A stretch of 64,000 nt of DNA from Oscillospiraceae bacterium (GTDB lineage: Bacteria > Bacillota > Clostridia > Oscillospirales > Oscillospiraceae): the NCBI GenBank assembly GCA_009780435.1, contig WRAB01000003.1:62001-126000 (forward strand), written 5' to 3'. Every line of letters begins with the position of its first letter. Within the stretch, counting starts at the first letter, position 1. Positions 27,206-37,040 of this stretch are shown one piece after another. Below the pieces are notes generated by a model. That model was given only the letters and a program-made list of their open reading frames with translations, made no database searches and was not told the DNA's origin. The position numbers were made by a program, and so were the translations under genes.

Positions 27206-27234
27206 TTGTAATTTCCGGCTGGATTCTGTATAAT
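27206..27234 (+). promoter_or_regulatory. glyA promoter
   Basis: TTGTAA (27206-27211) and TATAAT (27229-27234) are 17 bases apart, 42 bases before the glyA ATG. No riboswitch fold was recognised in the short leader. Confidence 0.7.
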
Positions 27235-27275
27235 ATCTTTATCACATTACATTGACTACACGGAGGAGCGTCCCT

Positions 27276-28529
27276 ATGATCCACGATACCATGCAGTTTC
27301 TCGCAGAGTACGATCCCGAGGTCGGCAGTGCTGTCCGGCAGGAGTTTGACCGCCAGCGGCGCAACATTGAGCTGATCGCCTCGGAGAACTTGGTCTCCCC
27401 CGCCGTCCTGGCGGCGGTCAGTACGGTTTTGACCAATAAATACGCCGAGGGGTATGCGGGCAAGCGTTACTACGGCGGCTGTGAATACGTGGATATCGCC
27501 GAGACAATCGCCATCCAGCGGGCAAAGGTTCTCTTTGGAGCGGGCTTCGCCAACGTCCAGCCCCACTCCGGCGCCCAAGCCAACTACGCCGCCTATATCG
27601 CCCTCTGTGAGCCCGGTGATACGATCTTGGGTATGAACCTGGATCACGGCGGACACCTGACCCACGGCAGTCCCGTCAACTTCAGCGGCAAATATTATAA
27701 CATCATCCCCTACGGCGTCACAGAGGATTCCCATCGCATCGACTACGACGCCCTCCGAGCCCAGGCCAGAGCCCATAGGCCCAAGATGATTATCGCCGGT
27801 GCCTCCGCCTATCCCCGGATCATCGACTTCAAGGCTTTCTCTGAGATCGCAAAAGAAGTCGGCGCCTATCTCATGGTGGACATGGCCCATATCGCAGGCC
27901 TCGTAGCCGCTGGCGTACACCCCAGCCCCGTCCTCTACGCCGATGTGACCACCAGTACCACCCACAAGACCCTCCGTGGCCCCCGGGGCGGTATGATCCT
28001 CACCAATGACGAGGCCCTGGCGAAGAAGATCAACAGCGCCATCTTCCCCGGCAGTCAAGGCGGCCCTCTGATGCACGTCATTGCCGCAAAAGCCGTGGCC
28101 TTCGGCGAGGCCCTCCGCCCGGCGTTCAAATCTTATCAAGAGCAAGTGGTCAAAAACGCCGCCGCCCTGGCGGATGCCCTCATAGACCGGGGCTTTACCC
28201 TGGTCTCCGGCGGCACGGACAACCATCTCATGCTGGTAGATCTGCGCAACTTTGATCTGACAGGCAAGGAGATGGAAAAACGTCTTGACGCCGTACAGAT
28301 CACCGCCAACAAGAACATGATCCCCGGCGACCCCCAGAGTCCATTTGTCACCAGCGGGATTCGCCTAGGCAGCCCCGCCGTCACCTCCCGTGGCTTCACA
28401 GAGGCGGATATGGTCACCGTGGCCGATCTCATCCACCGCACCGCCACCCGCTTTGAGGAAGATGCCGAATCAATCCGCAGAGAGGCGGACGCCCTCTGCG
28501 CCCGCTGTCCGATTTATGGAGATGAATAG
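27276..28529 (+). CDS. glyA: serine hydroxymethyltransferase
   Basis: GlyA converts serine and tetrahydrofolate to glycine and methylene-THF, a PLP reaction that supplies FolD. The 417-residue length is normal. [23 protein letters not shown], the PLP-lysine motif [15 protein letters not shown] (about residue 230) and [13 protein letters not shown] region are all present. ATG at 27276 has GGAGGAGCG upstream; the longer frame starts at a TTG without support. It overlaps rarA by 14 bases. Confidence 0.97.
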   Translation: MIHDTMQFLAEYDPEVGSAVRQEFDRQRRNIELIASENLVSPAVLAAVSTVLTNKYAEGYAGKRYYGGCEYVDIAETIAIQRAKVLFGAGFANVQPHSGAQANYAAYIALCEPGDTILGMNLDHGGHLTHGSPVNFSGKYYNIIPYGVTEDSHRIDYDALRAQARAHRPKMIIAGASAYPRIIDFKAFSEIAKEVGAYLMVDMAHIAGLVAAGVHPSPVLYADVTTSTTHKTLRGPRGGMILTNDEALAKKINSAIFPGSQGGPLMHVIAAKAVAFGEALRPAFKSYQEQVVKNAAALADALIDRGFTLVSGGTDNHLMLVDLRNFDLTGKEMEKRLDAVQITANKNMIPGDPQSPFVTSGIRLGSPAVTSRGFTEADMVTVADLIHRTATRFEEDAESIRREADALCARCPIYGDE

Positions 28530-29796
28530 CCCCTACCGCCCCCTCGCCGACGAAGTCCGGCCCGACGATCTGGCCCATGTGGTGGGGCAGGAGCACATCC
28601 TGGCCCAGGGCGGGATTTTGCGCCGGATTATTGAGAGCGGCCAAATCCCCAATATGATCTTCTACGGCCCCTCCGGCGTGGGGAAGAGCACCGTCGCCGG
28701 GATCATCGCCCAGCGAACCAACCGCACCCTACATAAGCTCAACGCCACCACGTCGGGGATCGCTGATATTAAGCAGATCATCGGCGATTTGGACACGCTC
28801 CTCACGCCCAACGGCGTGTTGCTCTACCTGGACGAGATTCAATATTTCAATAAAAAACAGCAGCAGAGCCTGTTGGAGTTCATGGAAAACGGGAAAATTA
28901 CCCTCATCGCCTCCACCACGGAGAACCCCTATTTCTACGTCTTCAACGCCGTGCTCAGCCGGTCTACAGTCTTTGAATTTAAGCCCCTCACCAGAGACGA
29001 TCTCCGCCCCGCCGTCCTGCGGGCGATTGACTTTATCCAGGCTCGCCGGGAGACCCCCGTGGAGCTGGAGGACGGGGTGTTGGATCACATTATCTCCGCC
29101 TGCGGGGGCGATCTCCGCAAGGCGTTAAACGCCGTGGAGCTCCTGTTCTCCGCCGCCATCATTGGAGACGGAACATCCGCCATCACCCTGGCGGACGCCC
29201 AATCCGTCAGCCAGCGGAGCGCCATGCGCTACGACCGGGACGGGGACGCCCACTACGACATCCTCTCCGCATTTCAAAAATCCATCCGGGGCTCTGACCC
29301 CGACGCATCACTCCACTATCTGGCCCGCCTGTTAGAGGCCGGGGACATGATCTCCCCCAGCCGGCGGCTTCTCGTCATTGCGGCGGAGGACATCGGCCTG
29401 GCCCATCCCCAGGCCCTCAGCATTGTCAAAGCCTGTGTGGACATGGCCCATCAACTGGGTCTGCCGGAGGCCCGGATCCCTCTGGCAAATGCTGCGATCC
29501 TCCTGGCCACGGCCCCCAAGAGCAACTCCGCCATCTCCGGCATCGACGCCGCCTTATCCGACGTCCGCCAGGGCAACACGGGGGACGTGCCGGATCACCT
29601 GAAAGACAGCCACTACGCCGGGGCCGCCAAAATGGGCCGGGGCCTGACCTATAAATATTCCCATTCTTACCCCAACCACTACACGCCGCAACAATATCTG
29701 CCGGACGCCATCAAAGACGCCGTCTATTACCGCTACAGCGACAATAAGACCGAGCAGGCGGCGAAAAAATACTGGGATTTGATTAAGGGGGAGTAG
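28516..29796 (+). CDS. rarA: replication-associated recombination protein A (AAA ATPase)
   Basis: RarA/MgsA (427 residues) is a clamp-loader-like ATPase that acts at stalled replication forks. Walker A is GPSGVGKST (about 52-60), Walker B is LYLDEIQYF (about 103), sensor 1 is [10 protein letters not shown], and the C-terminal part has the conserved [24 protein letters not shown] segment (given here in shortened form: YKYSHxYPNHY). The ATG lies in the end of glyA, so translation is coupled. An unrelated-looking but strand-consistent DUF951 gene follows after 3 bases. Confidence 0.93.
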   Translation: MEMNSPYRPLADEVRPDDLAHVVGQEHILAQGGILRRIIESGQIPNMIFYGPSGVGKSTVAGIIAQRTNRTLHKLNATTSGIADIKQIIGDLDTLLTPNGVLLYLDEIQYFNKKQQQSLLEFMENGKITLIASTTENPYFYVFNAVLSRSTVFEFKPLTRDDLRPAVLRAIDFIQARRETPVELEDGVLDHIISACGGDLRKALNAVELLFSAAIIGDGTSAITLADAQSVSQRSAMRYDRDGDAHYDILSAFQKSIRGSDPDASLHYLARLLEAGDMISPSRRLLVIAAEDIGLAHPQALSIVKACVDMAHQLGLPEARIPLANAAILLATAPKSNSAISGIDAALSDVRQGNTGDVPDHLKDSHYAGAAKMGRGLTYKYSHSYPNHYTPQQYLPDAIKDAVYYRYSDNKTEQAAKKYWDLIKGE

Positions 29797-29799
29797 GCT

Positions 29800-29997
29800 T
29801 TGAACATCCAAGTGGGCGATATTCTGACCCTAAAGAAAAAACACCCCTGCGGCTCCCACCAATGGCAAGTCCTCCGCATCGGCATGGACTTTAAGCTCCG
29901 TTGCCTGGGGTGCGAGCACGAGATTATGACGCCACGGAAGAAAGCGGAGAAAAACGTGCGGCAGATTGAGCGGGATGGGGCGGTTGTGGATGGATAG
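29800..29997 (+). CDS. DUF951 family protein
   Basis: A 65-residue protein with the DUF951 pattern: VGDILTLKKKHPCGSHQW, then RIGMDFKLRCLGCEHEIM and a basic C-terminus. Two Cys groups (PCGS, RCLGC) suggest a small metal or nucleic acid-binding fold. The start is TTG after GGGGGAG, 3 bases past the rarA stop, so it belongs to the glyA-rarA transcript. The function is unknown; in other Firmicutes the gene is near replication genes. Confidence 0.88.
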   Translation: MNIQVGDILTLKKKHPCGSHQWQVLRIGMDFKLRCLGCEHEIMTPRKKAEKNVRQIERDGAVVDG

Positions 29998-30063
29998 CAT
30001 GTGTTGCTCTGTTTTGTGCAATTGGGCAATAGTAGAAAATTTGTATTTGGGGTGATGTAATAC

Positions 30064-30519
30064 ATGGATAAGAGCATAGAGCAAAAAATGTTTGATATAG
30101 CTGTAGAGCTAATCAATAGACGCTATCCTATTGGCTGGGGTGGTGCAGGCGTTATACGCACCGAGGACGATAAATATTTCACAAGTATTTGGCTTGATAA
30201 CATAAACGAATCAGTTTCGCTTTGTATTGAAACAGGGGCTATGTTAGAAGCCTTTAAGCATGGAACGCGTGTCACCCACAGCCTTTGTGTTTCAAGGATT
30301 GACGAAAACAGTCCAAATGAAATTTTGTCGCCATGCGGAGTTTGTCAAGAGCGACTACGCTTTTGGGGAGGCGCCGTTATGGTTGGCGTGACAACTCCAG
30401 ATAACTGCTTACAATTTATGCCGCTTGATGAGTTGCAACCTTACCATTGGACTACGGCGGTAAAGTCAGATGAGCTGGAAGATTACGACTATTTTCAAAA
30501 CAAAAAAGCAAATTCATAA
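30064..30519 (+). CDS. cytidine deaminase-family protein
   Basis: The 151-residue product has the zinc deaminase core. CIETGAM carries a possible Cys ligand and the proton-shuttling Glu; SPCGVCQERL carries two more Cys ligands. Cytidine and blasticidin-type deaminases use CxE/HxE plus PCxxC, so the site is intact. The family could act on cytidine or another amino-pyrimidine; substrate is not visible. The gene is AT-richer than rarA and glyA. A strong terminator follows. Confidence 0.8.
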   Translation: MDKSIEQKMFDIAVELINRRYPIGWGGAGVIRTEDDKYFTSIWLDNINESVSLCIETGAMLEAFKHGTRVTHSLCVSRIDENSPNEILSPCGVCQERLRFWGGAVMVGVTTPDNCLQFMPLDELQPYHWTTAVKSDELEDYDYFQNKKANS

Positions 30520-30559
30520 CTACACGGTAATAAGCATTTCCCCCTCCCCCACCGCAGAC

Positions 30560-30590
30560 AAAAACGGACACCATCCAGGTGTCCGTTTTT
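30560..30590 (+). terminator. terminator before spoIIGA
   Basis: AAAAACGGACACC / GGTGTCCGTTTTT (13-bp perfect stem, loop 5) with a T-run. It isolates the sporulation genes from the upstream transcript. A TATAAT box lies at 30616-30621, 23 bases before the spoIIGA ATG, but no good -35 is seen, as expected for an activator-dependent (Spo0A-type) promoter. Confidence 0.88.
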
Positions 30591-30643
30591 TACCTTTTTC
30601 TCCTCCCCCGCCCCCTATAATAGAGCTTGTCGGAGGTCGAGCT

Positions 30644-31495
30644 ATGCAGGTCATCTATATTGACACTCTCTTTATCCTCAACCTGATCGTCAACTACCTG
30701 ATCCTCCTGGCCACGGCGAAGATTGCGGCGGTACATATCCTCCGGCGGCGGTTGGGATTGGGGGCGTTGTTCGGTGCCGGATACGCCGTCCTTGCAGTAT
30801 TTCCCCAGTGGGGATTTCTCGCCACGGCACCTATGACTGTCGTATCCGGTGTGACAATGATTCTGCTGGCCTTCGGCGGCAGACGGGAGATACTCCGTCT
30901 CGGGATCATATTCTTCGCCGTATCCGCCGCCTTTGGCGGTATGATCTACGCCATCTCCCTGGCCACAGGCGGATCGGGTAGTGCTTATCTCCCCGTCTCC
31001 CTGAAAGTTCTTGTGATCTCCTTTGGCCTCTGCTATGGGTGCTTTACTCTAGTCTTTCAACGCCTGGGCCGGAACACAGGGGCAAAGCTCGTCCAGATTG
31101 CGCTCACCCACCGGGATAAATCCGTCACCCTGACGGGGCTTATCGACACGGGGAACTCCCTCACAGACCCGGTCACCGGCGGCGGCGTCTTAGTGGCGGA
31201 GACCCACGCCGTAGCCCCCCTGTTCACCCCGGAGACTGTCGCCCTGCTCACAGGGCCAGAGCGGGACCGTCCCGTAGACCTGCTCCCAGCACTCCAGAAC
31301 AGTCCTGACGGTCTGGGGTTCTATCTCATCCCCTACACGGCTGTGGGAACCGGCGCCGCATTTCTGCTGGCCTTTCGGCCCGACGCGGTGCGCATCGACA
31401 AAAAAATCTGCGGCGGGATCACCGTCGCCCTGTCCCCCACCCGGGTGTCCGATGGCGGACGGTATACAGCATTAATAAATGGAGGTTCGTTATAA
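30644..31495 (+). CDS. spoIIGA: sigma-E processing peptidase SpoIIGA
   Basis: SpoIIGA is the membrane aspartic protease that cleaves pro-sigma-E in the mother cell after septation. This 283-residue protein has five membrane helices in the first 155 residues and an aspartic-protease half with the catalytic motif [12 protein letters not shown] (near residues 165-176). GGAGG lies 8 bases before the ATG; the frame runs further upstream through the terminator and is not coding there. The stop shares one base with the sigE start (TAATG). Confidence 0.94.
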   Translation: MQVIYIDTLFILNLIVNYLILLATAKIAAVHILRRRLGLGALFGAGYAVLAVFPQWGFLATAPMTVVSGVTMILLAFGGRREILRLGIIFFAVSAAFGGMIYAISLATGGSGSAYLPVSLKVLVISFGLCYGCFTLVFQRLGRNTGAKLVQIALTHRDKSVTLTGLIDTGNSLTDPVTGGGVLVAETHAVAPLFTPETVALLTGPERDRPVDLLPALQNSPDGLGFYLIPYTAVGTGAAFLLAFRPDAVRIDKKICGGITVALSPTRVSDGGRYTALINGGSL

Positions 31496-32220
31496 TGACC
31501 ATAAAAATCAGCCCAACGTTCTATGCAAAACTCCAAACGCTTCTGGCCCGTCTCGGCCTCAAATTGCCGGGTACCGTGATGTACATCGGCGGCAGTGAGA
31601 CCCTCCCCACACCTTTGAGCCGAGAGGAGGAGGCCCATTACATCAGCCGCCTGGACACAGGAGACCCACAGATTCAACAGGTGCTCATTGAGCGTAACCT
31701 CCGTCTGGTGGTCTACATCTCCCGGCGATTTGAGAACACGGGCATTAACATTGAAGACCTTATCTCCATCGGCACCATCGGGCTGATCAAGGCCGTCGGC
31801 ACGTTTCGGGCGGATAAAAATATCAAGTTGGCCACCTATGCCTCTCGGTGCATTGAAAATGAGATTCTCATGCATCTGCGGAAGACTACCAACCAAAAGA
31901 CGGAGATTTCCTTCCATGAACCCATCAACACAGACTGGGACGGCAATGAACTGCTCCTCTCCGACCTCTTGGGCACTGAAAACGACTCCGTCATGCGGGG
32001 GCTGGAGGAAGACGTGGACAAAGCCCTCCTCATGGAGGCCCTGGAAAAATTGTCAGACCGGGAAAAAGAGATCATTATGATGCGCTTCGGTCTCTCTGGC
32101 GGCGAGGAGAAAACCCAAAAAGAGGTGGCCGACCTCATGGGCATCTCTCAATCTTATGTCAGCCGGCTGGAAAAACGGATTATCCTCCGTTTGCGGCGGG
32201 AGATGATCCGCCATATATGA
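31495..32220 (+). CDS. sigE: sporulation sigma factor sigma-E (pro-form)
   Basis: The 241-residue protein matches Bacillus SigE closely: pro-region of about 28 residues ending in [11 protein letters not shown], then region 2 ([27 protein letters not shown]), [30 protein letters not shown] and region 4 helix-turn-helix [14 protein letters not shown]. Pro-sigma-E is cut by SpoIIGA and drives early mother-cell genes. Translation is coupled to spoIIGA. In most spore formers sigG follows; here it does not. Confidence 0.97.
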   Translation: MTIKISPTFYAKLQTLLARLGLKLPGTVMYIGGSETLPTPLSREEEAHYISRLDTGDPQIQQVLIERNLRLVVYISRRFENTGINIEDLISIGTIGLIKAVGTFRADKNIKLATYASRCIENEILMHLRKTTNQKTEISFHEPINTDWDGNELLLSDLLGTENDSVMRGLEEDVDKALLMEALEKLSDREKEIIMMRFGLSGGEEKTQKEVADLMGISQSYVSRLEKRIILRLRREMIRHI

Positions 32221-32273
32221 ATAATTATAAATAAATATGCGATCATATTTGAATATTTATACACTATTCCCTC

Positions 32274-32302
32274 TTGAATTCTCCCTCCGTATGCGTTATA
32301 AT
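32274..32302 (+). promoter_or_regulatory. promoter before the COG2403 gene
   Basis: TTGAAT (32274-32279) and TATAAT (32297-32302), spacer 17. It starts transcription just upstream of the hairpin element. Confidence 0.65.
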
Positions 32303-32320
32303 GCGTGTCAACAGGAAACG

Positions 32321-32347
32321 ATTTCCCCCGCCGGTGGCGGGGGAAAT
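32321..32347 (+). repeat. dispersed hairpin element, copy 2
   Basis: ATTTCCCCCGCC / GGCGGGGGAAAT, perfect 12-bp arms with a GGT loop. It lies in the 5' leader, ending 33 bases before the COG2403 ATG. Its core TTTCCCCCGCC matches the copies at 21.4 and 62.6 kb. Confidence 0.65.
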
Positions 32348-32379
32348 ACAGTAATACTATCATACAAAGGGAGACTACA

Positions 32380-33705
32380 ATGAAGAAGAAAATTATCATC
32401 ATCGGGGCCGCAGGGAGAGATTTTCACAATTTCAATACATATTACAGGGACAATCCCAATTATGAGGTCGTCGCCTTTACTGCCGCACAGATTCCGGATA
32501 TCGCAGACCGTCTGTATCCAAAAGAATTGGCCGGGAGCCTTTACCCCAACGGGATTCCCATCTATCCCGAGGAGGAGTTAGAAGCTCTCATCAAAGAACA
32601 CGACGTGGACACCTGTATCTTTTCTTATAGCGACGTAAATTATAACTTTGTCATGGGCCTCAGCGCAAAAGTCAACGCCGCCGGGGCCACTTTCGCCCTG
32701 CTTGGCCCCAAGGAGACCATGCTGAAAAGCGCCAAACCCGTCATCGCCGTCTGCGCCGTGCGGACCGGGTGCGGAAAGAGCCAGACCACCCGGAAGATTG
32801 CCGATCTCCTCAACGCAAGCGGCCTGCGGGTGATTGCCATCCGCCACCCCATGCCCTACGGCGATCTCAATGCACAAAAGGTTCAGCGGTTCGCCTCGTT
32901 GGAGGATTTGAAGACCCACAACTGCACCATTGAGGAGATGGAGGAATACGAGCCCCACATCGCCGCCGGCAACGTGATCTATGCAGGGGTGGACTACGCC
33001 GCAATCCTGGAACAGGCAGAAAACGACCCAGACGGCTGTGATGTGATCCTCTGGGACGGCGGGAACAACGACTTCCCGTTTTATCAACCCGATCTATTGG
33101 TCACCGTCGTCGATCCCCACCGCCCGGGCCATGAGCTGTCCTACTACCCCGGCGAAGTTACCCTGCGTCTGGCCGATGTGGTGGTCATCAACAAGATCGA
33201 CAGCGCAGATTTTGCCGGAATCCAGGCCGTGCGGGAAAATATTGAGAAAGTCAACCCCCATGCGACAGTCATCGACGCCGCCTCCACCATCCATGTGGAT
33301 GCGCCGGAGATGATCAAAGGCAAGCGGGTCTTGGTGGTGGAAGACGGCCCCACCCTCACCCACGGCAACATGAAGATCGGCGCCGGCGTGGTCGCCGCCC
33401 ATCGCTTCGGCGCCGCCGAGATCGTTGACCCCCGGCCCTATGCCGTGGGGAAACTGGCCGAGACCTTTGCAATCTATCCGGAAATCGGCACGGTGCTCCC
33501 CGCCATGGGCTACGGCGACCAACAGATCGCCGACCTGGCCGCAACGATTGAGAATACCCCCTGCGATACCATCATGGTGGCAACGCCCATTGATCTGGCC
33601 CGGGTGGTGCAGATGAACAAGCCCAATACAAGGGTGAGCTATGCCCTGCAGGAGATTGGGAGTCCTTGCTTGGAAGATGTGTTGGGGGCGTTTTTGAAGA
33701 AGTAA
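32380..33705 (+). CDS. COG2403 P-loop GTPase-like protein (cyclic 2,3-diphosphoglycerate synthase-related)
   Basis: The 441-residue protein starts with a Rossmann-like segment (KKIIIIGAAGRDFHNFNTYY), then a P-loop VRTGCGKSQTTRK near residue 128, and NKID near 268. COG2403 proteins are related to archaeal cyclic 2,3-diphosphoglycerate synthetase; the bacterial role is unclear. AAAGGGAG precedes the ATG at 32380; the earlier in-frame ATG lies in the hairpin and lacks a ribosome site. It follows sigE, but its own promoter and hairpin suggest separate control. A strong terminator follows. Confidence 0.85.
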   Translation: MKKKIIIIGAAGRDFHNFNTYYRDNPNYEVVAFTAAQIPDIADRLYPKELAGSLYPNGIPIYPEEELEALIKEHDVDTCIFSYSDVNYNFVMGLSAKVNAAGATFALLGPKETMLKSAKPVIAVCAVRTGCGKSQTTRKIADLLNASGLRVIAIRHPMPYGDLNAQKVQRFASLEDLKTHNCTIEEMEEYEPHIAAGNVIYAGVDYAAILEQAENDPDGCDVILWDGGNNDFPFYQPDLLVTVVDPHRPGHELSYYPGEVTLRLADVVVINKIDSADFAGIQAVRENIEKVNPHATVIDAASTIHVDAPEMIKGKRVLVVEDGPTLTHGNMKIGAGVVAAHRFGAAEIVDPRPYAVGKLAETFAIYPEIGTVLPAMGYGDQQIADLAATIENTPCDTIMVATPIDLARVVQMNKPNTRVSYALQEIGSPCLEDVLGAFLKK

Positions 33706-33735
33706 GCGAGCACAAGGGAATATGGTCAAAATAGA

Positions 33736-33775
33736 GAGAAAGCTAACCCGGTTTTGGGTTAGCTTTCTCTTTTTT
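33736..33775. terminator. bidirectional terminator
   Basis: GAGAAAGCTAACCC / GGGTTAGCTTTCTC (14-bp perfect stem, loop 6) followed by six T. It separates two convergent genes. Confidence 0.92.
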
Positions 33776-33815
33776 GGCTTGTGTGGCTTTGTTTGCAGTT
33801 GCTTGTTTGGTATGG

Positions 33816-34550
33816 CTACATCCCCAACAACTTCTTTTTCTTATGCTCAAATTCTTCTTCTGTAATCAGTCCGCTATAGAGCATGTTTTGTAATACTATA
33901 ATCTCGTTTGTAATCTCTTGAGCGGAGCGAGTGTTTGCTCCTGTAGCTAGTTCAAAATCGGCTTTAGTTGCTGCCTCTGCAATGTAATCATGCGCCTTTT
34001 GTGCAAGAGCTATATCATGCGCATTGAAGGGTAGCGTATAATTTGCATGTCCCGATCCCGATCCGCCAGCAATATATAATTTTAGAAAACCCACGCCTTC
34101 ACGAAGGCCGCTCTGTGCAACATCTTCAAACGTTACGCCGGAAAGTTGGGAAATTGGGACACTTTTTCTTTCTTTGTTATGCCTTCCAAACTCAATGATA
34201 GTGATGGTATTCCCTGATATAATCCATTCCTCTACTTTGTCAATGGAGGTTGGTATCATAGGGATTCGTGCAGGATTGAAGCGATTAGAACGCAAAAATA
34301 TTTCGCCAGTATTGCTGTCTATAAATGATTTGTGCTCTTCGGGTCTTTTGTCAAGCTTTGCACGTTCTTCTATAAGTGCTTTTTTCTTTTCATATTTTTC
34401 AGGATTAATTCTTTTTTGAATAGACGAAATGATAGAAACGATGATATACCCTACAATGGTAATAGCACAGCAGAGTACGAACCAAGCAAGGATCATAACT
34501 ACAACAGAATCCGCCCACAAATTGTTCAAAACCCAATCAAATAGTGGCAT
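33816..34550 (-). CDS. membrane protein with C-terminal SHOCT domain
   Basis: A 244-residue protein with one N-terminal membrane helix (about residues 14-40), a basic linker with KKKALIEERAKLDKRP, a central beta-rich domain of unknown type (about 75-180), and a C-terminal SHOCT motif (LQNMLYSGLITEEEFEHKKKKLL). SHOCT segments are short oligomerisation modules. AAAGGAG lies before the ATG at 34550; the frame begins earlier at a weaker ATG. The gene is AT-rich and flanked by terminators on both sides, so it is an isolated unit. The function is unknown. Confidence 0.75.
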   Translation of the reverse strand: MPLFDWVLNNLWADSVVVMILAWFVLCCAITIVGYIIVSIISSIQKRINPEKYEKKKALIEERAKLDKRPEEHKSFIDSNTGEIFLRSNRFNPARIPMIPTSIDKVEEWIISGNTITIIEFGRHNKERKSVPISQLSGVTFEDVAQSGLREGVGFLKLYIAGGSGSGHANYTLPFNAHDIALAQKAHDYIAEAATKADFELATGANTRSAQEITNEIIVLQNMLYSGLITEEEFEHKKKKLLGM

Positions 34551-34649
34551 ATATGTCGTCTCCTTTCGCAATAGTATATACATCACCTACGCTCTTTCCA
34601 ACAACAAAAGCACAGGTAATTTTATCACAAAGTTGACCAAATTTGCAAC

Positions 34650-34688
34650 AAAAACGGGCTTTTTCCGTTGAGACAAAAGCCCGTTTTT
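34650..34688. terminator. bidirectional terminator after hppA
   Basis: AAAAACGGGCTTTT / AAAAGCCCGTTTTT, 14-bp perfect stem. On the minus strand it lies 15 bases after the hppA stop and ends in T residues. Confidence 0.9.
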
Positions 34689-34702
34689 ATTATTTGATAT
34701 GC

Positions 34703-36865
34703 TTACAGCAAGGAAAACGCAGTCGCCAGCCCGACAAACACAAGGGCAACCGACGAGGACAAGGTAATCAGGATATTAAACGACGGCCCTGCCGTGTCTT
34801 TGAAGGGATCGCCTACGGTGTCGCCGATGACGGCGGCTTTGTGGTTCTCGCTGCCCTTGCCGCCGTAGTTACCGGCTTCCACATGCTTTTTCGCATTATC
34901 CCATGCACCGCCTGAGGTCATCATAAACAGCGCCAGGGCAAAGCCGGACACGATGATCCCCGCCAGGAGACCGATGACGCCTGCCGCACCCAGAATAACA
35001 CCTGTGCCGATGGGCATCAAAAACGCCAGGAGCGCCGGGGAGAGCATTTTCTTCAGTGCACTCTGGGTACACAGATCGACGCATCTCGCATAATCCGGAT
35101 CTGCTGTGCCCTCCATCAGACCTGCGATTTCTCTGAACTGACGGCGGACTTCGATGACAATGCTCGACGCCGCCTGATGTACCGCAGAGATGGTAAGTGC
35201 GGCGAAGAAAAACGCAGTCGCCGTGCCGAGGAACAGGCCGATGAGCACAGCGGGATTTGTGATGCTGAGATCCAGCGCGTAACCCAGTTGGCCCTCCGCC
35301 AAGCTCATATATGAGACCAGCAGAGCCAGGGCAGTAAACGCCGTGGAACCGATGGAGAAGCCTTTCCCCGTGGCCGCCGTGGTGTTGCCCAGGGCGTCCA
35401 GCGCATCGGTGCGTTCCCGCACTTCCGCCGGGAGGTGTGCCATCTCCGCAATGCCACCTGCGTTGTCCGCAACGGGGCCAAATGCGTCAGTGGCGAGCTG
35501 CACGCCCAGAGTGGAGAGCATCCCGACAGCAGCGATCCCGATACCGTAGAGGCCTGCGAACATACTCTCATTTCCGCCTGCGATGATAAAGCTTGTAATG
35601 GCCGCAACACAAATGGTCACAATGGGGCCAACGGTGGCCTTCATACCCAGGGCCAGACCACCAATCATAACGGTTGCCGCACCCGTCTCCGTCGTTTTCG
35701 CAAGTTCTTGGGTCGGTTTGTACATATCAGATGTATACCGTTCTGTAAAATAGCCGATCATAATGCCTGCCAGAATCCCCAGGACGATAGAGCCGTAGAT
35801 GCCCCACATATTATCCTGCATAGATGCCACGTACCGTCCCAGGCCAAGCGCTTGCTCTGTGCCGGGGTCAGCCAGACCCACGACAAAAATTGTCAGCGGC
35901 AAGGACGCAATCGCCGCAATGGCGGCGGAGACAAAGGTTCCCATATGTAATGAGTGAAGCAGTGATTTTTGACTTGCATCCTCTTTGGTTCTGACAAAGA
36001 ATGTCCCGATGATTGAGGCGACAATGCCGACTGCAAATACTAATATGGGGAGAAGCATACTGCGATAGCCATATCCGACACCAACGCCTAGTGCAAATGT
36101 AGCAATAATGGCGTGGGCATAGGCCTCATATAAGTCCGCGCCCATGCCGGCCACGTCGCCCACGTTATCGCCCACGTTATCTGCGATAACAGCGGGGTTT
36201 CTGGGGTCATCTTCCGGAATACCGACTTCCACTTTACCCACAAGATCAGCGCCCACATCCGCCGCTTTGGTGAAAATACCGCCACCGACACGGGCGAACA
36301 TAGCCATAGAGGCGACACCCAGGCCGAACTTGACCATGGACTCACCGATGACATGGGCATCTGCGCCGAACACAAAACGCAGGAGCAAAAACCACATGGT
36401 AATATCAAGAAGCCCCAGCCCGGCAACTGTAAAGCCCATGACCGTTCCCGAGGAGAACGATACGCGAAGCCCTTTGTTCAAACTCTCCGTCGCCGCATTT
36501 GCCGTGCGCGCGTTGGCGCTTGTGGCGACTTTCATGCCGATGTATCCGGATAGGCCGGTGAAGAACCCGCCCGTTACAAACGCAAAGGGAGAGAAACGAT
36601 TTACAAGCACAATATCCAAACCCAGCATCTCCGGTATGAAAGCGAGGCCGAGCAGAATAACAAATACAACGGCGAAAAACTTAAACACAGCGGAATATTG
36701 CCGTTTCAAGTAGGCGTTGGCTCCCGTTCGGATCGCCGCCGCAATTTTTACCATCGTCTCATTGCCTTCCGAGTATTTTAATACCCTTCGGCTCTGTAAG
36801 AACGCAAACCCAAGTGCCAGTGCTGCGCCTACGATGCCCAACCAAAACAGATGTACAATACCCAA
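34703..36865 (-). CDS. hppA: membrane-bound proton/sodium-translocating pyrophosphatase
   Basis: A 720-residue integral membrane enzyme with about 16 helices that couples pyrophosphate hydrolysis to ion export. Substrate motifs are [11 protein letters not shown] near 213 and the acidic repeat [31 protein letters not shown] has Ala where potassium-independent enzymes have Lys, so it should be potassium-dependent. GADLYEAY places Glu where sodium pumps have it (proton pumps have DLFGSYAE); Na+ transport is an inference. The start is TTG after AGGAGAG. It has its own consensus promoter. Confidence 0.96.
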   Translation of the reverse strand: MGIVHLFWLGIVGAALALGFAFLQSRRVLKYSEGNETMVKIAAAIRTGANAYLKRQYSAVFKFFAVVFVILLGLAFIPEMLGLDIVLVNRFSPFAFVTGGFFTGLSGYIGMKVATSANARTANAATESLNKGLRVSFSSGTVMGFTVAGLGLLDITMWFLLLRFVFGADAHVIGESMVKFGLGVASMAMFARVGGGIFTKAADVGADLVGKVEVGIPEDDPRNPAVIADNVGDNVGDVAGMGADLYEAYAHAIIATFALGVGVGYGYRSMLLPILVFAVGIVASIIGTFFVRTKEDASQKSLLHSLHMGTFVSAAIAAIASLPLTIFVVGLADPGTEQALGLGRYVASMQDNMWGIYGSIVLGILAGIMIGYFTERYTSDMYKPTQELAKTTETGAATVMIGGLALGMKATVGPIVTICVAAITSFIIAGGNESMFAGLYGIGIAAVGMLSTLGVQLATDAFGPVADNAGGIAEMAHLPAEVRERTDALDALGNTTAATGKGFSIGSTAFTALALLVSYMSLAEGQLGYALDLSITNPAVLIGLFLGTATAFFFAALTISAVHQAASSIVIEVRRQFREIAGLMEGTADPDYARCVDLCTQSALKKMLSPALLAFLMPIGTGVILGAAGVIGLLAGIIVSGFALALFMMTSGGAWDNAKKHVEAGNYGGKGSENHKAAVIGDTVGDPFKDTAGPSFNILITLSSSVALVFVGLATAFSLL

Positions 36866-36922
36866 AATAATCTCTCTCCTTTTTCTTTATATTTAAAGGG
36901 CAACCCAACTTTCCCCCATTAT

Positions 36923-36951
36923 AATATAGCGATATATCTCTGCCTTGTCAA
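36923..36951 (-). promoter_or_regulatory. hppA promoter
   Basis: On the minus strand TTGACA (36951-36946) and TATATT (36928-36923) are separated by 17 bases, about 58 bases before the hppA start. Confidence 0.75.
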
Positions 36952-36994
36952 TCCTTTTTTCTATTGATCGAATATTTTTTTAGACAACGAAGAA

Positions 36995-37018
36995 CGGGCC
37001 ACCAAACTCGGTGGCCCG
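36995..37018 (-). terminator. terminator after ald
   Basis: CGGGCCACC / GGTGGCCCG stem with a 6-base loop, 20 bases after the ald stop and upstream of the hppA promoter. The T-rich tail on the minus strand is TTCTTCGTT. Confidence 0.75.
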
Positions 37019-37040
37019 CTATTCGTTCAGAAAACAGTTT

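Noticed and set aside
27144-28226. Minus-strand ORF of 360 codons opposite glyA
   Set aside because: Antisense shadow; glyA motifs are complete on the plus strand.
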